From: CAYOVG01 sp964407285
GTDB lineage: Bacteria; Desulfobacterota; Syntrophobacteria; Syntrophobacterales; Syntrophobacteraceae
Length of the DNA: 9,789 nucleotides
Assembly (NCBI GenBank): GCA_964407285.1
Contig: CAYOVG010000277.1
Coordinates: 1-9,789 of the forward strand
Reading direction: 5' to 3'
Shown here: one piece after another, positions 1-7,223 of the stretch
Position numbering within the stretch: position 1 is the first letter of the stretch
Layout of the letters: each line of letters starts with the position of its first letter
Made by a program: the position numbers and the translations under genes
Notes under the pieces: model-generated
Database searches by the model: none
What the model was told of the DNA's origin: nothing
The model's input: the letters and a program-made list of their open reading frames with translations, nothing else

Positions 1-1289
1 ATGTGCCTGAGCGGCCCGCCCTGGATGCCCGGGAAAATGTGGCTGTCCAGGGCCTTCGCATACTTCTCGTGCGACAGGATGAGCCCGCCGCGGGGTCCGC
101 GAAGCGTCTTGTGCGTGGTCGACGTGACGAAATCGGCATACGGCACCGGGTTGGGATGCAGGTCGGCGCATATGAGCCCGGCGATATGGGCCATGTCCAC
201 CATCATGAACGCCCCCACCTGGTCGCAGGTGCGGCGGAAGCGCTCGAAGTCGATCACCCGCGGATAGGCGCTCGCGCCCACCACCACGATTTTGGGGCGA
301 TGCTGGAGAGCGAGTTGCTCGACCTGCTCGTAGTCGATGGTTTCCGTGTCGCGCCGCACACCGTAGGACACCACGTTGTAGAGCCGCCCGGAGAAGCTCG
401 CGGGGCTCCCGTGCGTCAGGTGGCCGCCCTGGCGCAGGTCCATTCCGAGGATGGTGTCTCCGGGTTGGAGCATCGAAAAATAGATGGCCATGTTGGCCTG
501 CGAGCCGGAGTGAGGCTGCACGTTGGCGTAGTCGGCCCGGAAGAGCTTCCTGGCCCGCTCCTGCGCCAGGGCTTCGGCGACATCCACATGCTCGCACCCG
601 CCGTAGTAGCGCTTGCCGGGGTATCCTTCCGCGTACTTGTTGGTGAGGATGGAGCCCTGCGCCTCGAGGACGGCCGGGCTGGCGAAGTTTTCCGACGCGA
701 TGAGCACCAGCTTCTCGCGCTGCCGTTTCCTCTCCTGCCGGATCACGCGCGCGATTTCGGGATCGACGGTCGACAACGAGTATATGCCGGCGCTCTCGTC
801 ATCGTCCGCGCCCGGCATGGCTGCGACTCCGCCGCCGGAGACATTGCCCCGAATCGCCGCCAGTTCGTCGATCAGCGCGATGCGCCGTTCGTGGCGGCCG
901 CCCTCGAAGGACTCCCTCAGCCACACATCGACGATCTCGAGGGCCAGGGCGTCCCCGACGAAGCGTCCCCCCAGGCACAGGACGTTGCTGTCGTTGTGGC
1001 GCCGGCTCATCTTCGCGGCATACGGTTCCGAAACTCCCGCGGCGCGTACTCCCGGAACGCGGTTGGCGGTCATCGCCATTCCTATGCCGCTTCCACAAAC
1101 GAGAATACCCCGGTCGGCTTCCCCCCGGGCAACCCCGAGAGCCACTCCCATCGCGTAGTTCGGATAATCGACGGAATCGAAGCTGTGGGTCCCGATGTCC
1201 TCCACCGCGTATTGCCGGTCCTTCAGAAGCGCAACGATCTTTTCTTTGAGATCGTACCCGCCATGGTCGCAACCAATCATGATCTTCAT
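1..1289 (-). CDS. rpiB-glyA: RpiB-GlyA fusion: ribose-5-phosphate isomerase B plus serine hydroxymethyltransferase (3' end cut)
   Basis: One uninterrupted frame of 429 codons runs from ATG 1287-1289 to the window edge; I translated it by hand across the junction and found no stop. Residues 1-150 are a full-length RpiB (ribose-5-P/ribulose-5-P isomerase): GCDHGG near the N-terminus, DYPNYA, the catalytic Cys65 in LVCGSGIGM, ANRVPGVRA, and His98 in RRHNDSN. Residues 151-170 form a Gly- then Asp-rich linker. From about 171 the sequence is serine hydroxymethyltransferase (PLP enzyme; serine + THF to glycine + 5,10-methylene-THF): LIASENF, NKYAEGYPGKRYYGG, PHSGSQAN, GGHLTHGSP, VDMAHIAGL, and TTHKT with the PLP lysine at Lys394. 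The C-terminal part lies outside the window. AGAGGA lies 7-8 bases before the start. The gene follows fabF by 53 bases, where separate rpiB and glyA genes are usual in related clusters. A lost stop through sequencing error, or internal initiation at codon 158, are the alternatives to a true fusion. Confidence 0.93.
   Translation of the reverse strand, partial: MKIMIGCDHGGYDLKEKIVALLKDRQYAVEDIGTHSFDSVDYPNYAMGVALGVARGEADRGILVCGSGIGMAMTANRVPGVRAAGVSEPYAAKMSRRHNDSNVLCLGGRFVGDALALEIVDVWLRESFEGGRHERRIALIDELAAIRGNVSGGGVAAMPGADDDESAGIYSLSTVDPEIARVIRQERKRQREKLVLIASENFASPAVLEAQGSILTNKYAEGYPGKRYYGGCEHVDVAEALAQERARKLFRADYANVQPHSGSQANMAIYFSMLQPGDTILGMDLRQGGHLTHGSPASFSGRLYNVVSYGVRRDTETIDYEQVEQLALQHRPKIVVVGASAYPRVIDFERFRRTCDQVGAFMMVDMAHIAGLICADLHPNPVPYADFVTSTTHKTLRGPRGGLILSHEKYAKALDSHIFPGIQGGPLRH
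816..831 (-). promoter_or_regulatory. Possible internal ribosome binding site and start for a free-standing GlyA
   Basis: Within the RpiB-GlyA frame, codon 158 is ATG (816-818). A GGAG-type Shine-Dalgarno element lies about 8 bases upstream of it. Starting here would give a SHMT with an ordinary short N-terminus before the conserved LIASENF block. Separate GlyA could therefore be made alongside, or instead of, the fusion. The SD match is short and the region is GC-rich, so it may be chance. Confidence 0.35.
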
Positions 1290-1342
1290 TTGGAAGTCCT
1301 CTTTAGTGCTTCAGATCATCTTCTTATGCTCGCGTTGCAGTC

Positions 1343-2599
1343 CTACGCGCCCGTCCACTTGCGCATGACGATCGTGGCGTTGGTCCCGCCGAACCCGAAG
1401 GAGTTGGACATGGCGCAAAGAACGATGCTCCTGCGGGCCTTGTTCGGCACGTAATCGAGATCGCATTCGGGGTCCGGATTATCGTAATTGATCGTCGGGG
1501 GAATCTCGTCCCTCGCGACGGTGAGCGCGGTGAAGGCGCCCTCGATCCCACCGGCGCCTCCCAGCAGATGCCCCGTCATGGACTTGGTCGAACTCACGGC
1601 GAGCTTCCGGGCATGATCCCCGAAGATCTTCTTGATGGCCTGGGATTCGTACTTGTCGTTGAGGTCCGTGGAGGTGCCGTGGGCGTTGATGTAATCGACG
1701 GCTTCCGGACGAATGCCGGCGTCGTCGAGGGCCATCCGCATGCAGCGGGCGGCCCCTTCGCCTTCGGGAGCGGGAGCGGCCATGTGGTGGGCGTCCCCGG
1801 AGAGCCCGAAGCCGGTCATCTCGCAGTAAATCTTCGCACCCCGCTCGAGCGCCCTGTTCAACTCCTCGAGGATCAGCACCGCGCACCCCTCGCCCAGCAC
1901 GAAGCCGTCACGGTCGCGTTCGAAGGGTCGCGACGCCTTCTCCGGCTCGTCGTTCCGGGTCGAGAGCGCCCGCATGGCGTTGAACCCGGAAACCGCCAGG
2001 GGCGTGATGGTCGACTCGACCCCCCCGGTCGCCATGATGTCCACTATGCCGTCCCGAACCATGTGGTACGCCTCGCCTATGGCGTGAGTCCCCGCCGCAC
2101 AGGCGGTCTGGATGGAGAGATTGGGACCTTTCGCCCCATGGTAGATGGATATGAACCCCGACGCCATGTTGCCCAGGATCATGGGGATGAAGAAGGGGCT
2201 CACTTTGCGCGGCCCGGAATCCAACAGGACCTTGTGGAATTCCTCGATGGTGGCGAGTCCGCCCAGTCCGCACCCCATGATGACGCCGGCCCGGTGAGCC
2301 TCCTGCGCCGGGACCGTCAGGGCGGCGTCCTCGAAGGCCTGCCTGGCCGCCCCCAACCCGTACTGCAGGAACCTGTCCATCTTGCGGAGTTCCTTCTTGG
2401 GGATGAAATCCTCCGGATGGAAGTTCTTCACCTCTCCCGCGATACGGGATGCATAATCCGTTGCGTCGAAGCGAGTTATCGGAGCGATCCCCGACTTGCC
2501 CGCCATGAGATTCGACCAGTTTTCCTCTATCCCCACCCCAACCGGAGTCACCAGGCCGATTCCGGTGACGACTACCCGGCGTCGATTGCTGCCGTCCAT
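1343..2599 (-). CDS. fabF: Beta-ketoacyl-ACP synthase II (FabF, KAS II)
   Basis: 418 residues, the usual FabF length. It condenses acyl-ACP with malonyl-ACP, the elongation step of cytoplasmic type II fatty acid synthesis. The N-terminus has the KAS II start RRVVVTGIGLVTPVG. The Cys-His-His triad is complete: Cys167 in QTACAAG, His307 in NAHGTST and His344 in STKSMTGHLLGG. The C-terminal glycine-rich loop SNSFGFGGTNA is also present. This is a decarboxylating/elongating KAS rather than KAS III, which would have Cys-His-Asn. ATG 2597-2599 is preceded by GGAGA at suitable spacing. fabG ends only 37 bases upstream, so the two are probably co-transcribed. The acpP gene normally found between fabG and fabF is absent. 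The RpiB-GlyA gene follows after 53 bases. Confidence 0.97.
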   Translation of the reverse strand: MDGSNRRRVVVTGIGLVTPVGVGIEENWSNLMAGKSGIAPITRFDATDYASRIAGEVKNFHPEDFIPKKELRKMDRFLQYGLGAARQAFEDAALTVPAQEAHRAGVIMGCGLGGLATIEEFHKVLLDSGPRKVSPFFIPMILGNMASGFISIYHGAKGPNLSIQTACAAGTHAIGEAYHMVRDGIVDIMATGGVESTITPLAVSGFNAMRALSTRNDEPEKASRPFERDRDGFVLGEGCAVLILEELNRALERGAKIYCEMTGFGLSGDAHHMAAPAPEGEGAARCMRMALDDAGIRPEAVDYINAHGTSTDLNDKYESQAIKKIFGDHARKLAVSSTKSMTGHLLGGAGGIEGAFTALTVARDEIPPTINYDNPDPECDLDYVPNKARRSIVLCAMSNSFGFGGTNATIVMRKWTGA

Positions 2600-2636
2600 A
2601 CCATATTCTCCATATTTTGCTGTGCCGCTTATTCCA

Positions 2637-3380
2637 CTACCCCATAAACATGCCGCCGTTCACATGCAGCACCTGCCCTGTGATATAAGCGGCCTGATCC
2701 GAAACAAGGAACTTCACCGCGGCCGCGACTTCCTCCGGCGCGCCGATGCGGCCGGCGGGAATCTGGGCCAGGACGGCTTCTCGCGCCTTCTCCGGCATCT
2801 TTCGAGTCATCTCCGTCTCGATGTACCCCGGCGCCACGGCATTCACGGTGATACCGCGCGAAACGAGTTCCCGCGCAAGCGACCGGGTGAACCCTATGAT
2901 TCCGGCCTTGGCGGCGGCGTAGTTCGTCTGTCCGGGATTTCCCATCGCCCCCACCACCGACGTGATGTTCACGATACGGCCGTAGCGCTGCTTCATCATG
3001 GGCTTGGTGACCGCCTGCGAACACAGGAAGACGCCCTTGAGGTTCGTATCGAGGACGTCGTCCCACTCCGAGGGCTTCATCATGGCCAGCAGGTTGTCCC
3101 TCGTGATGCCCGCGTTGTTCACCAGGACATCCACGCGCCCGAGGTCCTTGACGATGCCTTTGAACGCTTCCTTGACCTCATCCGCATCCGCGATGTTGAA
3201 GCGATGAAGATGCGCCTTCGCTCCCCGCGCCTCCACCGCCGCCGCCGTCTCCCGCGCCGCCTCGGGGCTCGAATTGTAATTAATGACGACTTCCGCCCCC
3301 GGTTCGGCGAGGGCCGCGGCAATGGCTCTCCCGATCCCGCGACTCGCCCCCGTAACCACGATCACCCGATTGTCACTCAT
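2637..3380 (-). CDS. fabG: 3-oxoacyl-ACP reductase (FabG, SDR family)
   Basis: 247 residues from ATG 3378-3380, close to the 244-248 usual for FabG. It reduces beta-ketoacyl-ACP to 3-hydroxyacyl-ACP with NADPH. The SDR features are all visible: nucleotide-binding TGASRGIG (residues 10-17), NNAG (88-91), Asn113, Ser141, Tyr154 and Lys158 of the catalytic tetrad, and the PGYIETEM loop after it. A C-terminal VLHVNGGMFMG matches the family. The frame stays open upstream to 3437, but those 19 residues are not FabG-like. The ATG at 3380 has a G-rich AGGGGGG element about 10 bases upstream, so I place the start there. A 346-base gap separates it from etfA, and fabF follows after 37 bases. Its pairing with fabF supports the FabG role over a generic SDR. 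Confidence 0.96.
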   Translation of the reverse strand: MSDNRVIVVTGASRGIGRAIAAALAEPGAEVVINYNSSPEAARETAAAVEARGAKAHLHRFNIADADEVKEAFKGIVKDLGRVDVLVNNAGITRDNLLAMMKPSEWDDVLDTNLKGVFLCSQAVTKPMMKQRYGRIVNITSVVGAMGNPGQTNYAAAKAGIIGFTRSLARELVSRGITVNAVAPGYIETEMTRKMPEKAREAVLAQIPAGRIGAPEEVAAAVKFLVSDQAAYITGQVLHVNGGMFMG

Positions 3381-3726
3381 GCAGTTTTTACCCCCCTGGA
3401 ACCTGAACTGGCAATTACGCGGCCAATTCGACGACAATGTTTTCCGCGGTTACGGCTTTCGGCCGCGACAGGGCCGCCGGGATGGAATCGATCCCGGCAG
3501 GGTCCTTCCATGCTTGCGCATTCGTTGCGGCGCATGCCGCTAAGGCGCAACGGGTCGCGATCATGCCCGGTAAGCCGCTCCTGCGAAATGTCCCATTGAA
3601 ATCCCGCGCATTGGCCTCGTGTTTACGATCACCGGAGCCTGCCCGGCGGATACCGGACGCCGGATACCGGTCGCCACGCACGGGACGGGACTTATCCGGC
3701 ATCGGAAGCATCCGGCATCCGGTTTC
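3381..3726. other. Gap between etfA and fabG without a convincing gene
   Basis: 346 bases separate the etfA stop from the fabG start. I looked for an acyl carrier protein or a FabD remnant on the minus strand and saw neither: no DSL phosphopantetheine motif and no FabD-like tail. A short minus-strand frame ending at 3415 could give a peptide of about 50 residues from ATG near 3564, with an alanine-rich start. It has a poor ribosome site and no family resemblance, so I do not call it a gene. The etfA-proximal end holds a strong inverted repeat (3653-3722). No clear promoter is visible before fabG. Confidence 0.6.
3653..3722 (-). repeat. Imperfect inverted repeat just after the etfA stop, with a third partial copy
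   Basis: Read on the minus strand, CCGGATGCCGGAT (3710-3722) can pair with ATCCGGCGTCCGG (3653-3665). This gives a 13-base-pair stem with a single G-U wobble and a 44-base loop. A second copy, GATGCCGGAT (3694-3703), lies in the loop and could compete for the same partner, forming a smaller alternative stem. There is no T-run after it, so it does not look like a simple intrinsic terminator. It starts 5 bases beyond the etfA stop codon. An mRNA-stabilising 3' structure or a dispersed intergenic repeat are the likeliest readings. Confidence 0.6.
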
Positions 3727-4920
3727 CTAAGCTTCTCCGCGTTCGCGCCGGATCTTCCCGGCAAAGGCGGGAATGAACTCGAACAGGTCGGCAACCACCC
3801 CGATACTGGCCACATCGAAGATGGGCGCGTTCGGGTCCTTGTTTACCGCCACGATGATCTTCGATCCCTGCATTCCCACGACGTGCTGGATGGCTCCCGA
3901 GACTCCAACGGCCATGTAGAGCGTGGGAGCCACGGTACGGCCCGTCTGGCCCACCTGGTGCGAAGCATCGATCCAGCCCTCCTCGACGGCCCCCCGCGAG
4001 GACCCGACGGCGCCGCAAAGAAGCCGCGCCACCTTCTCGACAAGAGCGAAGTTCTCCGCCTTCTGCAGCCCGCGCCCGCCCGTGACGATGACCTCCGCTT
4101 CGGTAAGCTTCGCCGTCTGGTCCATCTCGGGGATGACCTCGAGCACTTCGATGCGGCTCTTGACGCAGCTTGCCGGGACTTCCACGGCCTCGACGCGCCC
4201 CGTGCGGCCGTCGAGGCGCGCGGGCTTCATGACCCGCGGCCTTACGGTGGCCATCTGGGGCCTGCTGTTGGGGCAGATGATGGTCGCCATGACGTTTCCG
4301 CCGAAGGCGGGACGGGTCTGGAGGAGAAGCTTCTCGTCGCTGATGTCGAGTTCCGTGCAGTCGGCGGTGAGGCCGGTGCGAAGCGACGCCGCGACCCTCG
4401 GGATGAAGGAGCGGCCCATGCTGGTCGCCCCCGCGAGCAGGATCTCGGGCTTCTTCTGCTTCACCAGCTCCACCAGGGCGCCCGCGTAAGCCTCATCGGT
4501 GAAGGCGGCAAGCTCGGGACGGTCCACCGTGTACACCACGTCCGCGCCGTGCGCGATGAGTTCCGCCGTGGCGTCGCCCAGGTCGTGCCCGAGAAGCGCC
4601 GCGCCGAGTTCGACTCCCAGCTTGTCGGCGAGCTTCCGTCCCTCTCCCAGGAGTTCGTAGCTGACCCTGTGAACGGTCCCCTCGCGCCATTCGGCGTAGA
4701 CCCACACGCCCTTGTACCCGGCGAGATCGTCCACCGGACCGGTCCCCACTTCGGGAAGGCTGATCGCCCCGAACTCGCAGGTGTCCACGCACATGCCGCA
4801 AAGCGTGCATTCATCCGAAATCGCGGCGCAAATCTCCCCGACCGTGATGGCCCCGAAAGGACACACATCCTTACAAACGGCGCAAGCCGTACATTTCTTT
4901 TCGTCGACAATAGCTTTCAT
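3727..4920 (-). CDS. etfA: Electron transfer flavoprotein alpha subunit with N-terminal 2[4Fe-4S] ferredoxin domain
   Basis: 397 residues, longer than the roughly 320 of classic EtfA because a ferredoxin domain is fused in front. Residues 1-57 hold two cluster motifs: Cys10, 13, 16, 20 (CTACAVCKDVCP) and Cys38, 41, 44, 48 (CTLCGMCVDTCEF). Residues about 68-250 form the EtfA N-terminal domain, and about 270-390 the FAD-binding domain with SRGAVEEGW, the HQVGQTGRTVAP loop and the ETF-alpha signature LYMAVGVSGAIQHVVG. The protein takes electrons from acyl-CoA dehydrogenase through EtfB and FAD; the clusters give an added route to or from ferredoxin or another iron-sulfur partner. The start ATG overlaps the etfB stop (ATGA), showing translational coupling. 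Ferredoxin-fused EtfA is known from strict anaerobes, for example CarE of Acetobacterium. No signal peptide is seen, so it is cytoplasmic. Confidence 0.96.
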   Translation of the reverse strand: MKAIVDEKKCTACAVCKDVCPFGAITVGEICAAISDECTLCGMCVDTCEFGAISLPEVGTGPVDDLAGYKGVWVYAEWREGTVHRVSYELLGEGRKLADKLGVELGAALLGHDLGDATAELIAHGADVVYTVDRPELAAFTDEAYAGALVELVKQKKPEILLAGATSMGRSFIPRVAASLRTGLTADCTELDISDEKLLLQTRPAFGGNVMATIICPNSRPQMATVRPRVMKPARLDGRTGRVEAVEVPASCVKSRIEVLEVIPEMDQTAKLTEAEVIVTGGRGLQKAENFALVEKVARLLCGAVGSSRGAVEEGWIDASHQVGQTGRTVAPTLYMAVGVSGAIQHVVGMQGSKIIVAVNKDPNAPIFDVASIGVVADLFEFIPAFAGKIRRERGEA

Positions 4921-5708
4921 AGACCCGGCACCTTAGCATCTTTGAGGCAACAGAACAGTTTTTCGACCAAGACTTCGATCTCCCCTTCCAGCAATATGCG
5001 ATCGGTCCGGCGGGGCGGACTGAAGACTCGAACCACCTGGGTGTAGGAACCGCTCAGTCCCACGTCGTCGGGGTTGAGCCCAAGGTCGCCGATGCCCCAC
5101 ACGGGAAGCTCCGCCTTCTTGGCGCGCATCTTGTTCTTGAGAGACGGAACGCGGGGCTCTCCCACTTCCTTCAGCACGGTGATGAGGGCCGGGGTCGGGA
5201 CTTTCCAGACCGCCACGCCGTCGTCCGTCTGCCGGGTGACCTTGAAGCCGGAGCCGTCGAGCACATCGATCTTCTTGACGAAGGTGGCGTAGGGGACATC
5301 GAGGAGAGTGGCCATTTCAGGGCCGACCTGCGCCGTATCGCCATCGATGGCCTGCTTGCCGCAGATGACGAGGTCCACGTCCCCCATCTTCCGCACCGCG
5401 GCGGCGAGCACCTGCGACGTGGCCCACGTGTCGGAACCCGCAAAGGCGCGGTCGCTGAGGAGGACGGCGTCGTCCACGCCGAGCGCGAGCGTATCGCGCA
5501 GGGCGGATTCGGCCTGGGGAGGCCCCATGGTCATGGTGGTCACCCTGGCTCCGGTGGTATCCTTGAGACGCAGGGCAGCCTCGACGGCAAAAAGATCGAA
5601 CGGATTGATGATCGATTCTACTCCCTGCCGCACCAGGGTATGGGTGTTGGGGTCGATGCGCACATTCCTGGCATCGGGGACTTGCTTGATACAAACGACA
5701 ATATGCAT
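4917..5708 (-). CDS. etfB: Electron transfer flavoprotein beta subunit, bifurcating-type motifs
   Basis: 263 residues, normal EtfB length. The N-terminus VVCIKQVPDARNVRIDP and VESIINPFDLFAVEAAL are typical. Residues 85-94 read SDRAFAGSDT and 120-130 read AIDGDTAQVGP. From memory these match EtfB of electron-bifurcating systems (Acidaminococcus type), where mitochondrial-type EtfB instead has a DDDCNQTG stretch at the AMP site. MRAKKAELPV (194-203) is the conserved loop contacting the dehydrogenase. The partner is EtfA, encoded next with a 4-base ATGA overlap; the dehydrogenase is encoded 57 bases upstream. The ATG at 5706-5708 has only a weak Shine-Dalgarno (GGAAAG close by, AGGAG about 13 bases away), so its translation may be modest. 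The assignment to the bifurcating class is inference from motifs. Confidence 0.96.
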   Translation of the reverse strand: MHIVVCIKQVPDARNVRIDPNTHTLVRQGVESIINPFDLFAVEAALRLKDTTGARVTTMTMGPPQAESALRDTLALGVDDAVLLSDRAFAGSDTWATSQVLAAAVRKMGDVDLVICGKQAIDGDTAQVGPEMATLLDVPYATFVKKIDVLDGSGFKVTRQTDDGVAVWKVPTPALITVLKEVGEPRVPSLKNKMRAKKAELPVWGIGDLGLNPDDVGLSGSYTQVVRVFSPPRRTDRILLEGEIEVLVEKLFCCLKDAKVPGL

Positions 5709-5765
5709 CGTACTTTCCAGGCTCCTGTGTTAAGAGAAGAAGATCTGTTTCCCCTCGCTTTCTTC

Positions 5766-6935
5766 CTAGAAGAACGTTTCCTTCAACCGGCCGTACTCCT
5801 TGTTGATTTCCTGACCGATGATGTTTCGCTGGATCTCGTTGGTGCCTTCGTAAATCTGGAGGATCTTGGCGTCGCGCATCATCTTTTCCAGGGGGTAGTC
5901 CTGCATGTAGCCGTAACCGCCGAGCACCTGGACGGCTTCCGTCGTGACTTCCATGGCGCAGTCGCTGGTGAACACCTTGCACATGGCGGCCACCTTGCTG
6001 GCGTCCTGCGGGTCGTTGGAAAGATGCCTGGCCGCGCAGTAAGTGAGAGCGCGGGCGGCTTCCGTCTTGACGGCCATGTTGGCGAGCTTGTGCTGTATGG
6101 CCTGGAAGCTGATGATGGGCTTGCCGAACTGCATGCGCTTGCGGGCGTATTCGGCGGCGATGTCGAGGGCGCCCTGGCACAACCCTACGCCGAGCGCGCC
6201 GATGCCGGGACGCGCCCTGTCGAAGGTCCGCATGGCGATGATGAAGCCCTGGCCCTCGCGGCCGATGATCCGGTCCTTATGGATGCGGCAATCCTGGAAA
6301 ACGAGTTCGCGGGTCGCGGAAGCGCGGATACCCATCTTCTTTTCCTTCTTGCCGAAACTGAAACCGGGGTCCCCCTTCTCGACGACGAAAAAGGTCGCGC
6401 CGCGCGGTCCCTTCGACCGGTCGGTGAGGGCCAGCACCGAGTAGATTTCCGACTCGCCGCCGTTCGTAATCCACTGCTTGGTGCCGTTGAGGATGAAATA
6501 ATCCCCGTCGCGCACCGCCGTCGTCTGGACGCCCGACACGTCGCTTCCGGCCCCGGATTCCGTCAGGCCGAAGGCCGCCATCTTCTTACCGCTCGCGATG
6601 TCGTGGAGATACCTTTCCTTCAGTTCGGCGCTCCCGTGGAGGAGGATGGGATAGGCGCCCAGGGAACTGGCCGCGAAGGAAGTAGCCACGCCGATACAGC
6701 CGGCCGCGAGTTGTTCGATGGCAAGGCAGTTCTCCAGCATCCCTCCCCCGAGTCCGCCGTATTCCTCGGGAATATACAGCCCGAACATGTCGGCCTGCGC
6801 CAGCACTTTCATAACATCCCAGGGGAATTCCTCTTCCTCGTCCAGCCTGGCGCGTACCGGACGTATCTTTTCCCGGGCGATCTGGGCGGCCAAATCCTTT
6901 ATCATCTGCTGTTCTTCGGTCAGAAAATAATCCAC
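5766..6935 (-). CDS. Acyl-CoA dehydrogenase, short/medium-chain type
   Basis: 389 residues, the length of homotetrameric short/medium-chain acyl-CoA dehydrogenases. The FAD enzyme interconverts acyl-CoA and 2-enoyl-CoA, passing electrons to ETF. N-terminal helical domain about 1-115; middle beta domain with FGLTESGAGSD (122-132) and WITNG (155-159); C-terminal domain with FDRARPGIGALG (238-249), RMQFGKPI, QVLGGYGYMQDYP and MRDAKILQIYEGTNEIQR. Glu363 in YEGT is the expected catalytic base, the position used by SCAD and MCAD, not by isovaleryl- or long-chain types. The start is GTG (6933-6935), with GGAGG 7 bases upstream. A promoter and dyad lie just before it, and etfB-etfA follow. Substrate is not decided by sequence; butyryl-CoA-like, branched-chain or benzoate-pathway intermediates are all possible. 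Confidence 0.95.
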   Translation of the reverse strand: MDYFLTEEQQMIKDLAAQIAREKIRPVRARLDEEEEFPWDVMKVLAQADMFGLYIPEEYGGLGGGMLENCLAIEQLAAGCIGVATSFAASSLGAYPILLHGSAELKERYLHDIASGKKMAAFGLTESGAGSDVSGVQTTAVRDGDYFILNGTKQWITNGGESEIYSVLALTDRSKGPRGATFFVVEKGDPGFSFGKKEKKMGIRASATRELVFQDCRIHKDRIIGREGQGFIIAMRTFDRARPGIGALGVGLCQGALDIAAEYARKRMQFGKPIISFQAIQHKLANMAVKTEAARALTYCAARHLSNDPQDASKVAAMCKVFTSDCAMEVTTEAVQVLGGYGYMQDYPLEKMMRDAKILQIYEGTNEIQRNIIGQEINKEYGRLKETFF

Positions 6936-6980
6936 TCTTCATCCTCCCATCCGTCCGGGATCGAATCTCCGGCGGAATGC

Positions 6981-7009
6981 ACTCTAAATCAATCTCATTT
7001 AGGTATCAA
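6981..7009 (-). promoter_or_regulatory. Sigma70-type promoter for acyl-CoA dehydrogenase-etfBA, with overlapping operator-like dyad
   Basis: On the minus strand, TTGATA (7004-7009) and TAGAGT (6981-6986) are separated by 17 bases; they match the -35 consensus at 5 of 6 and the -10 consensus at 4 of 6 positions. Transcription would begin near 6974, about 38 bases before the GTG start. An inverted repeat, CTAAAT-7 bases-ATTTAG (6984-7002), fills the spacer and overlaps the -10 box, the usual place for a repressor site. A TetR- or FadR-like regulator would be plausible for this pathway, but no regulator gene is in the window. Confidence 0.55.
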
Positions 7010-7060
7010 TCACAATCGATTTCGGAAACTTGCGCTCTCCCATACCCTCCACTTGCCGAT

Positions 7061-7077
7061 CCGCCGGACTCCGGCGG
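7061..7077. repeat. GC-rich hairpin
   Basis: CCGCCGG and CCGGCGG flank a 3-base loop, giving a tight 7-base-pair stem in the plsX-dehydrogenase gap. No T-run follows on either strand. Role unknown. Confidence 0.5.
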
Positions 7078-7171
7078 GTGAATCGGCCCCCGAACCGCGC
7101 TCCCCCGGCGGCTCCCGACGGCTGTACGTTGCCGAAACGGGCGGCGCCCCCCGGGGAGTTGATCATAGCTG

Positions 7172-7197
7172 AAAAGATGACCGATGCCGGACATCGG
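7172..7197 (-). terminator. Weak intrinsic terminator candidate downstream of plsX
   Basis: On the minus strand, CCGATG-TCCGG-CATCGG (7181-7197) forms a 6-base-pair stem with a 5-base loop. It is followed by TCATCTTTTC, a broken T-run. It lies about 90 bases after the plsX stop. The stem is short, so termination may be partial. Confidence 0.35.
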
Positions 7198-7207
7198 ATG
7201 CCCCGGC

Positions 7208-7223
7208 GACGGACCGGTCCGTC
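7208..7223. repeat. Perfect 16-base palindrome
   Basis: GACGGACCGGTCCGTC is identical to its reverse complement. It sits in the gap after plsX, more than 270 bases from the next start codon. It could be a protein-binding site or part of the RNA structure at the end of the plsX transcript. The flanks are dyad-rich too, so a specific operator role is uncertain. Confidence 0.6.

Noticed and set aside
3..1454. Long plus-strand open frame (483 codons) opposite the rpiB-glyA and fabF genes
   Set aside because: It is an antisense shadow of strongly conserved minus-strand genes in GC-rich DNA; its translation is rich in Arg, His, Gly and Ala and has no family motifs.
3381..3437. Upstream extension of fabG to an ATG at 3437
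   Set aside because: The extra 19 residues do not resemble FabG, while the ATG at 3380 has a Shine-Dalgarno-like element and gives the standard FabG length.
3415..3711. Minus-strand frame of 98 codons as a candidate acpP or small protein
   Set aside because: No phosphopantetheine DSL motif, no acidic helical ACP character, a poor ribosome site, and it begins inside the repeat after etfA.
3619..5046. Long plus-strand open frame (475 codons) opposite etfA
   Set aside because: Antisense to etfA, which has clear ferredoxin and ETF-alpha signatures; the plus-strand translation resembles no protein. The same applies to 5640-7172 (plus), opposite the dehydrogenase.
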